The position numbers and the translations under genes were made by a program. A DNA stretch of 9,393 nucleotides from an uncultured Alphaproteobacteria bacterium (GTDB lineage Bacteria > Pseudomonadota > Alphaproteobacteria > RF32 > CAG-239): contig CAJTJB010000019.1 of NCBI GenBank assembly GCA_910576955.1, positions 1 to 9,393 of the forward strand, given 5' to 3'. How positions within the stretch are numbered: the stretch's first letter is position 1; each line of letters begins with the position of its first letter. The notes beneath the pieces are model-generated. The model ran no database searches. It saw only the letters and a program-made list of their open reading frames with translations, and was not told the DNA's origin. Positions 5,700 to 9,393 of the stretch are shown piece after piece.

Positions 5700-6053
5700 A
5701 TGGCAAAAAGACCAGTACCACAATATGACTTTAGAGCTTTTGGGGCGGCAATCAAGGCGGCGCGGACAGGACGCAAGGAGAGCCGGAAAAAGGTATGCGA
5801 CGAAATGTATATATCCCCACGCTACCTTGCGAATATTGAGAACAAGGGGCAGCACCCCAGCTTGCAGATATTTTTTGAGCTTATGCTACGTTACAATATC
5901 TCGGTAGATCAATTCCTTTTGGAGCAGCCCACCGGGAAAAATACCCAGCGGCGGCAGCTTGATGCATTGCTGGACGATATGAGCGATACGGGAATACGAA
6001 TAGTCACCGCCACGGCGCGGGAGATTGCAGAGGTTGAGGGTGAGGAAAAATAA
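5700..6053 (+). CDS. XRE-family helix-turn-helix regulator
   Basis: This 117-residue protein has an N-terminal XRE-type HTH (about residues 10-70): FGAAIKAARTGRKESRKKVC, then MYISPRYLANIENKGQHPSL and a fourth helix ending in ISVDQFLL. A roughly 45-residue tail rich in Asp, Arg and Glu follows. It is divergent from the cargo operon and upstream of the mobilization genes. The ATG at 5700 has only a weak AGGGTG site 7-8 bases upstream. A better AGGAAAGG at about 5661 lies too far away and instead precedes an ATG followed directly by TAA, so translation initiation may be low. It probably represses its own promoter or nearby ICE genes; the target is unknown. Confidence 0.82.
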   Translation: MAKRPVPQYDFRAFGAAIKAARTGRKESRKKVCDEMYISPRYLANIENKGQHPSLQIFFELMLRYNISVDQFLLEQPTGKNTQRRQLDALLDDMSDTGIRIVTATAREIAEVEGEEK

Positions 6054-6085
6054 CACTGTCCGTCTAAAATTGAATAGTGGCTATG

Positions 6086-6125
6086 AAGCGTTGCAAATCT
6101 TTTGAGGTTGCAGCGTTTTTCTTTT
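6086..6125 (+). terminator. Intrinsic terminator after the XRE gene
   Basis: CGTTGCAA (6089-6096) pairs with TTGCAGCG (6108-6115), with one G·U and further A-T/G·U pairs outward. The loop is 11 bases and is followed by TTTTTCTTTT (6116-6125). It lies 33 bases after the XRE stop and should separate that transcript from the mobilization genes. Confidence 0.7.
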
Positions 6126-6310
6126 ATGGAGTTTGGCATAATCGCTTTTTTCTGTGTTGTAGGGAGTAGAGAAAAACTTTCATAGCAAGCATAGGAAAGG
6201 AGTACCCTTTCCGTATTTCTTCCCGCCCGCGCCCTGCGGCTTGTCGGTCAGAAATTGCTTGTTGGGAAGTGTCCCAAACCCTCTATGAAAACGGAAAGGA
6301 GCGAAAACGC
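6126..6310 (+). other. Candidate oriT region upstream of mobC
   Basis: This non-coding stretch before the mobilization genes is the usual place for the origin of transfer of a MobC/relaxase system. It contains two compact inverted repeats. GGAAAGG (6194-6200) pairs with CCTTTCC (6206-6212) over a 5-base loop, and TTGGGA (6262-6267) pairs with TCCCAA (6272-6277) over a 4-base loop. A short stem followed by a short conserved tract (here AACCCTC) is the general pattern of relaxase sites. I cannot identify the nick position, so the call rests on position and symmetry. Confidence 0.4.
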
Positions 6311-6640
6311 ATGAGCGGACGGAAAAGGACGGTACAGGTCAAATTCTATGTGACAGAGGACGAACGGAAACTGATTGAGGAAAAAATGAAGCTCGTCCCC
6401 ACAAACAACATGGCGGCATATCTGCGCAAGATTGCCATTGACGGGTACATTATCCAAGTAGACCACACGGACATAAAGGCAATGACAGCGGAGATACAGA
6501 AGATCGGGGTCAATGTCAATCAGATCGCACGTCGCGTAAACGCGACGGGGAACGCCTACAAAGAGGATTTAGAGGAAATCAAGGGGGTGCTTGCGGAAAT
6601 ATGGCGGTTACAAAGATTAAGCCTATTAAAAGCACTCTAA
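6311..6640 (+). CDS. mobC: MobC-type relaxosome accessory protein
   Basis: This 109-residue DNA-binding accessory protein helps load the relaxase at oriT. The N-terminal part (VQVKFYVTEDERKLIEEKM, then NNMAAYLRKIAIDG) looks like a ribbon-helix-helix DNA-binding unit. The C-terminal half, IGVNVNQIARRVNATGNAYK followed by EEIKGVLAEIW, is the conserved MobC-family motif. The ATG at 6311 has AAAGGAG 9 bases upstream; a GTG at 6269 in frame would start inside the inverted repeat and is rejected. The last 40 bases overlap the relaxase gene, so the two are co-translated. Confidence 0.88.
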   Translation: MSGRKRTVQVKFYVTEDERKLIEEKMKLVPTNNMAAYLRKIAIDGYIIQVDHTDIKAMTAEIQKIGVNVNQIARRVNATGNAYKEDLEEIKGVLAEIWRLQRLSLLKAL

Positions 6641-7950
6641 GCCAAGCCCTTGACTATATCGAAAACCCGGACAAGACAGACGGGAAAATGCTTGTGTCCT
6701 CTTTCGGCTGCTCCTATGAAACGGCAGACATTGAGTTTGGCTATACCCTCTCGCAAGCGCGGGATAAGGGAAATAATTTAGCCTTTCACATGATACAGTC
6801 CTTTGCGCCGGGGGAAGTGGACTATCAGACAGCCCATGAGATCGGGCGGCAGCTTGCCGACGCGGTAACAAAGGGACAGCATGAGTATGTATTGACGACG
6901 CACATTGACAAGGGGCATATCCATAACCACATTATTTTCTGTGCGGTCAACTTCGTAGATCATCACAAGTATGTTTCCAACAAGCGGACGTATTACGGTA
7001 TACGGAACATGAGCGACAAGCTGTGCCGGGATAATGGATTGTCTGTCGTCGTCCCCGGCAAAGGCAGCAAGGGAAAGAGCTATGCGGAGTACCAAGCGGA
7101 GAAAACGGGAACAAGCTGGAAAGGCAAGCTAAAGACCGCCGTTGACGCGCTCATTCCCCAAGTGTCCGACTTTGAAGAATTGTTGCAGCGGTTACAAGCG
7201 GCGGGCTATGAGATCAAGCCGGGAAAATATATCTCATGCCGCGCACCGGGACAGGAACGCTTTACCCGCCTAAAAACCCTCGGCGCAGATTATACAGAGG
7301 AAGCCATAAGGGAACGGATAGCGGGCAAGCGTACCCGTGCCGCCAAAGCTCCAAAGGCAGAGCGCAAGGGCGTTAATCTTCTCATTGACATTGAGAACAG
7401 TATCAAGGCGGCGCAGAGTAAGGGCTATGAACAGTGGGCGAAAATCCACAATCTGAAACAGGCAGCTAAAACCATGAATTTCTTGACGGAACATAAGATT
7501 GAGCAGTACGCGGATTTAGTCAGCCGGATTGAGGAAATGGCAGCGGAAAGCGGACAGGCGGCAGACGCATTGAAGAACGCCGAAAAGCGGCTTGCGGAAA
7601 TGGCGGTGCTTATCAAGAATGTTTCCACCTACCAAAAGACAAAGCCCGCCTATGACGCATACCGTAAGGCAAGGAACAGGGAGAAATACCGCGCCGGACA
7701 GGAACAGGCAATTATCCTCCATGAAGCCGCCGCAAGGTCGCTGAAAGCGGCGGGCATTGCGAAGCTCCCGAACCTCGCCGCGCTGCAATCGGAATATGAA
7801 GCCCTCCAAGCGCAGAAAGAAGCCCTTTACGCCGACTATGGCAAGCTGAAAAAACAGGTTGCGGAATATGATGTTATCAAGCGGAACATTGACAGTATTT
7901 TACAGGCAGAGAAGCAGCCGGAAAGGGAAAGGGGAACAGAGCGCGGATAA
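6601..7950 (+). CDS. Relaxase / mobilization nuclease, Tn1549-type
   Basis: This 449-residue relaxase would nick the element at oriT and stay covalently bound to the transferred strand. The N-terminal nuclease domain (about 1-220) starts with the family pattern AVTKIKPIKSTL. A candidate catalytic tyrosine, Tyr19, lies in ALDYIENP. HMIQSFAPGE (63-72) precedes the metal-binding histidine motif H101-x-D-x-x-H106-x-H108-x-H110 in THIDKGHIHNH. The C-terminal part (about 260-445) is Lys/Glu/Ala-rich and probably coiled coil. The ATG at 6601 lies within mobC, with AAGGGGGTG upstream. Length and motifs suggest an intact protein of the relaxase family PF03432. Transfer also needs a coupling protein and secretion genes, not seen in this window. 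Confidence 0.92.
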   Translation: MAVTKIKPIKSTLSQALDYIENPDKTDGKMLVSSFGCSYETADIEFGYTLSQARDKGNNLAFHMIQSFAPGEVDYQTAHEIGRQLADAVTKGQHEYVLTTHIDKGHIHNHIIFCAVNFVDHHKYVSNKRTYYGIRNMSDKLCRDNGLSVVVPGKGSKGKSYAEYQAEKTGTSWKGKLKTAVDALIPQVSDFEELLQRLQAAGYEIKPGKYISCRAPGQERFTRLKTLGADYTEEAIRERIAGKRTRAAKAPKAERKGVNLLIDIENSIKAAQSKGYEQWAKIHNLKQAAKTMNFLTEHKIEQYADLVSRIEEMAAESGQAADALKNAEKRLAEMAVLIKNVSTYQKTKPAYDAYRKARNREKYRAGQEQAIILHEAAARSLKAAGIAKLPNLAALQSEYEALQAQKEALYADYGKLKKQVAEYDVIKRNIDSILQAEKQPERERGTERG

Positions 7951-7963
7951 TATTGAAATATGG

Positions 7964-7992
7964 TTGAATTTTGAAGTGCAATATCATATAAT
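7964..7992 (+). promoter_or_regulatory. Sigma-A promoter of the P-loop kinase gene
   Basis: TTGAAT (7964-7969) and TATAAT (7987-7992) are separated by exactly 17 bases, about 50 bases before the ATG at 8042. The hexamers and spacing are identical to those of the cargo operon promoter at 5567-5595. The gene therefore need not rely on read-through from the relaxase. Confidence 0.65.
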
Positions 7993-8041
7993 TTGAACTG
8001 GCAATGCAGATATAAACAAATCGGGATTGATGGAGCATCAT

Positions 8042-8566
8042 ATGGGAACAGGTATTATTGTTTGTGGTCTTAATGGTTCTGGTAAGAGTACATTGGGGAA
8101 AGCTCTTGCAGAGAAATTAGATTTTCATTTTATAGACAACGAAAATTTATATTTTCCCAAGACAAACCCTAACTATGTTTATTCTTCCCCACGCACTCGT
8201 GAAGAAGTTGAAAAGCTCCTTTTTAGTGAGATTAAAGCACATGAGAATTTTGTTTTTGCTTCTGTAAAGGGGGATTACGGAGAACATATCTATCCTTTCT
8301 TTCGGTATGCCGTATTGATTGACGTTTCAAAGGATATTCGGATACAACGAGTTAGAAATCGTTCTTTTCAAAAATTCGGTAATAGAATGTCAATGGGCGG
8401 CGATTTATATGAGCAGGAAGAAAAGTTCTTTGAATTTGTTAAATCTCGTCCAGAAAACACTGTTGAAGAATGGATACAATCTTTGAAATGTCCTATCATA
8501 CGCATTGATGGAACGAAGTCTATTGAGGAAAATGTAGATTTTATCATTGAGCAGTTACAAAATTAA
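8042..8566 (+). CDS. P-loop nucleotide/small-molecule kinase-like protein
   Basis: This 174-residue protein has a Walker A motif GLNGSGKST (9-17) directly after the first beta strand (GTGIIVCG). ALAEKLDFHFIDNENLYFP follows, the pattern of adenylate-, shikimate- and gluconate-kinase-like proteins. A second strand, YAVLIDVSKDIRIQRVRNRS (89-108), carries the Arg-rich lid. The substrate is not recognisable. I chose the ATG at 8042, with GGAG 6 bases upstream; starts at 8027 and 8030 lack a proper site. It is AT-rich compared with the relaxase gene before it and the VLP gene after it, has its own promoter and faces a convergent operon, so it looks like a separately acquired gene. It could phosphorylate a nucleotide, a sugar or an antibiotic; none can be preferred. 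Confidence 0.7.
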   Translation: MGTGIIVCGLNGSGKSTLGKALAEKLDFHFIDNENLYFPKTNPNYVYSSPRTREEVEKLLFSEIKAHENFVFASVKGDYGEHIYPFFRYAVLIDVSKDIRIQRVRNRSFQKFGNRMSMGGDLYEQEEKFFEFVKSRPENTVEEWIQSLKCPIIRIDGTKSIEENVDFIIEQLQN

Positions 8567-8716
8567 ATTCAAGTTTGTAGAACGAAAAAGAGCCGGGACG
8601 CGGCAGCTATCAACATAGCCACCGCGCCCCGGTTTCCTTATAGGTGCAGATACCAAAATGTTACGCAATAGAACGGCATTTTCGGGGGTAAAGGTATAAA
8701 TCCCTTGCCGCTTCAT
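8555..8716 (-). CDS. Possible short ORF (53 aa) crossing the terminator
   Basis: A 53-codon minus-strand ORF begins MKRQGIYTFTPENAVLLRNI, runs through the whole 8593-8632 hairpin and stops inside the end of the convergent kinase gene. The frame stays open upstream of the ATG to near the VLP stop. It has only a weak GGCGGG site before the ATG. The first 30 residues look protein-like, but I do not recognise a family. It may be the start of an older gene cut off when the kinase gene was inserted, or chance. Low confidence. Confidence 0.25.
   Translation of the reverse strand: MKRQGIYTFTPENAVLLRNILVSAPIRKPGRGGYVDSCRVPALFRSTNLNLIL
8584..8632 (-). terminator. Strong terminator between convergent units
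   Basis: An 18-base arm (8593-8610) and an 18-base arm (8615-8632) flank a 4-base loop. In minus-strand RNA all 18 positions pair, three as G·U. In plus-strand RNA the same three positions are mismatches. On the minus strand the stem is followed by CTCTTTTTCG (8592-8583); on the plus strand only by a weak TTTCCTT. It is therefore chiefly the terminator of the minus-strand transfer operon, with possible weaker action on the kinase transcript. Confidence 0.75.
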
Positions 8717-8759
8717 TTTCCCGCCCGGAAAGCCGCATAAATCAAGGCTTATTTTGCCC

Positions 8760-9125
8760 CTACCGCGTCACATTCCCCCGCATTTTCCTCATGCGCTCGG
8801 CGGTCTGTCTGCGGGTGATACGTTTCCGGCAGTCCGGGCAGTAAATAGCCCGGTTGGAGCTGGACGCAAAGGGCGCACCGCATACGCTACAACGGCGCAT
8901 ATCCTCCGTGTGGTAAAGCTCGGCGTACAGCTCCTTATCGGCGGGCAGTACCGCAATACGGAACCATTTACAGAGCAGGGAATAGGAAATGAGCTGCGGG
9001 CATACGCAATAGTCCCCGTCGTCCAGCAAGATACAGTTGCCGTTATCGCAGTTGCAGCACGTCCGGCGCACAAGGGCGTTGACTTTCCGGCTTTGCTGCG
9101 GCGTCAGCCGTTTCAGCCCGTTCAT
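8760..9125 (-). CDS. Cysteine-rich VLP domain protein of ICEs
   Basis: This 121-residue protein matches the Cys-rich VLP family found in conjugative transposons of Firmicutes. The N-terminal part has LTPQQSRKVNALVRRTCCNC. A cysteine cluster (CCNC, NC, CVC) follows, and a second zinc-ribbon-like pair, CSVCG and YCPDC, comes before a basic tail RKRITRRQTAERMRKMRG. The paired cysteines suggest metal binding. The ATG at 9125 overlaps the stop of the TTRAP gene by 4 bases, so translation is coupled. A terminator lies about 130 bases after its stop. The family's molecular role in transfer is not established. The plus strand here carries a longer open frame (8754-9287), rejected as a shadow. Confidence 0.85.
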   Translation of the reverse strand: MNGLKRLTPQQSRKVNALVRRTCCNCDNGNCILLDDGDYCVCPQLISYSLLCKWFRIAVLPADKELYAELYHTEDMRRCSVCGAPFASSSNRAIYCPDCRKRITRRQTAERMRKMRGNVTR

Positions 9126-9337
9126 TCGTCCTCTGCGGCGAAAACGGCAAGCCCCGCAAACTCCGCTTCGGTCATGCGTCCCACTTTGGCAAGGGTGCGG
9201 GCGGCAAAGTCCCGCATTTCCCCCTCCATAAAGGGCAGCGCGGCGTTCATAGCCACCAAAAGCCCCTCCTTGCTGCCTGTCATGTAGATACTCAAAAGGT
9301 TGGTTTCCTCAACCGTAAAATTATTATATGTGTTCAT
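9122..9337 (-). CDS. Transposon-transfer assisting (TTRAP) family protein
   Basis: This 71-residue acidic protein begins MNTYNNFTVEETNLLSIYMT and continues with a helical stretch ending FAARTLAKVGRMTEAEFAGL. That is the pattern of the small TTRAP family of conjugative transposons. The ATG at 9337 has GGAGG 7 bases upstream; an ATG at 9343 is too close to that site. It starts two bases after the stop of the preceding minus-strand gene and overlaps the VLP gene by 4 bases, so it is an internal gene of the transfer operon. The family name implies help in transfer, but the mechanism is not known to me. Confidence 0.78.
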   Translation of the reverse strand: MNTYNNFTVEETNLLSIYMTGSKEGLLVAMNAALPFMEGEMRDFAARTLAKVGRMTEAEFAGLAVFAAEDE

Positions 9338-9339
9338 GC

Positions 9340-9393
9340 TCATACCTCCAATCCGTGATTTTTTGTTTTCGCCGCCGCTTTCTTCGGGGCGGT
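9340..9393 (-). CDS. C-terminal end of an upstream transfer-operon gene (partial)
   Basis: The last 17 codons of a minus-strand frame enter from the right edge: TAPKKAAAKTKNHGLEV, then TGA at 9342-9340. The Lys/Ala-rich tail is typical of the C-termini of several ICE transfer proteins. The ribosome binding site of the TTRAP gene lies within its last codons, and the stop is two bases from the TTRAP ATG, both usual for genes in one operon. Seventeen residues are too few to name the family. Confidence 0.5.
   Translation of the reverse strand, partial: TAPKKAAAKTKNHGLEV

Noticed and set aside
8754..9287. Plus-strand frame of 177 codons, longer than the genes opposite it
   Set aside because: Antisense to the Cys-rich VLP and TTRAP genes, which have conserved motifs, overlapping starts/stops and ribosome binding sites.

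Overview
The window looks like part of a Tn916/Tn1549-type integrative conjugative element (ICE) from a low-to-mid GC Firmicute, most likely a gut clostridium (Lachnospiraceae/Oscillospiraceae type). The basis is the gene set: a Tn916 Orf7/Orf8-like sigma factor plus small helix-turn-helix pair, a MobC/relaxase cassette, a cysteine-rich VLP protein and a transposon-transfer-assisting (TTRAP) protein. Clean AGGAGG ribosome binding sites and TTGAAT-N17-TATAAT promoters also fit. The species cannot be fixed from the sequence.

Layout. (1) 1-255: no convincing gene; one strong hairpin. The excisionase/integrase module expected next in this family would lie beyond the left edge. (2) 256-931, minus strand: small HTH protein and sigma-70-like factor, overlapping by 17 bases. 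(3) 932-1423: a 490-base leader upstream of the sigma gene. It holds two candidate short leader ORFs (27 and 36 codons), several mutually complementary GC-rich arms, two terminator-like hairpins on the minus strand, and a hairpin that abuts the sigma-gene ribosome binding site. (4) 1424-5531, minus strand, AT-richer cargo: small HTH protein, OmpR-type response regulator, sensor kinase, then after a hairpin an ABC ATPase and an ABC-2 permease. (5) 5700-6053, plus strand: XRE-family regulator, divergent from the cargo, followed by a terminator. (6) 6126-7950, plus strand: a candidate oriT region, mobC and the relaxase gene, with a 40-base overlap. (7) 8042-8566, plus strand: an AT-rich P-loop kinase-like cargo gene with its own promoter. 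(8) 8555-9393, minus strand: a strong terminator, a Cys-rich VLP protein, a TTRAP protein and the last 17 codons of an upstream gene. This is the end of the convergent transfer operon.

How it fits together (inference). MobC and the relaxase would nick the element at oriT, and the minus-strand operon entering from the right supplies other transfer functions. By analogy with Tn916, the sigma/HTH pair would switch on excision and transfer. In Tn916 that pair lies downstream of the attenuated tet(M) gene. Here no tet gene is visible, and a compact array of short ORFs and alternative hairpins sits directly in front of the pair. The two-component/ABC unit looks like a self-contained sensing-and-export cassette, plausibly against a membrane- or cell-wall-active antimicrobial; its substrate cannot be read from sequence.
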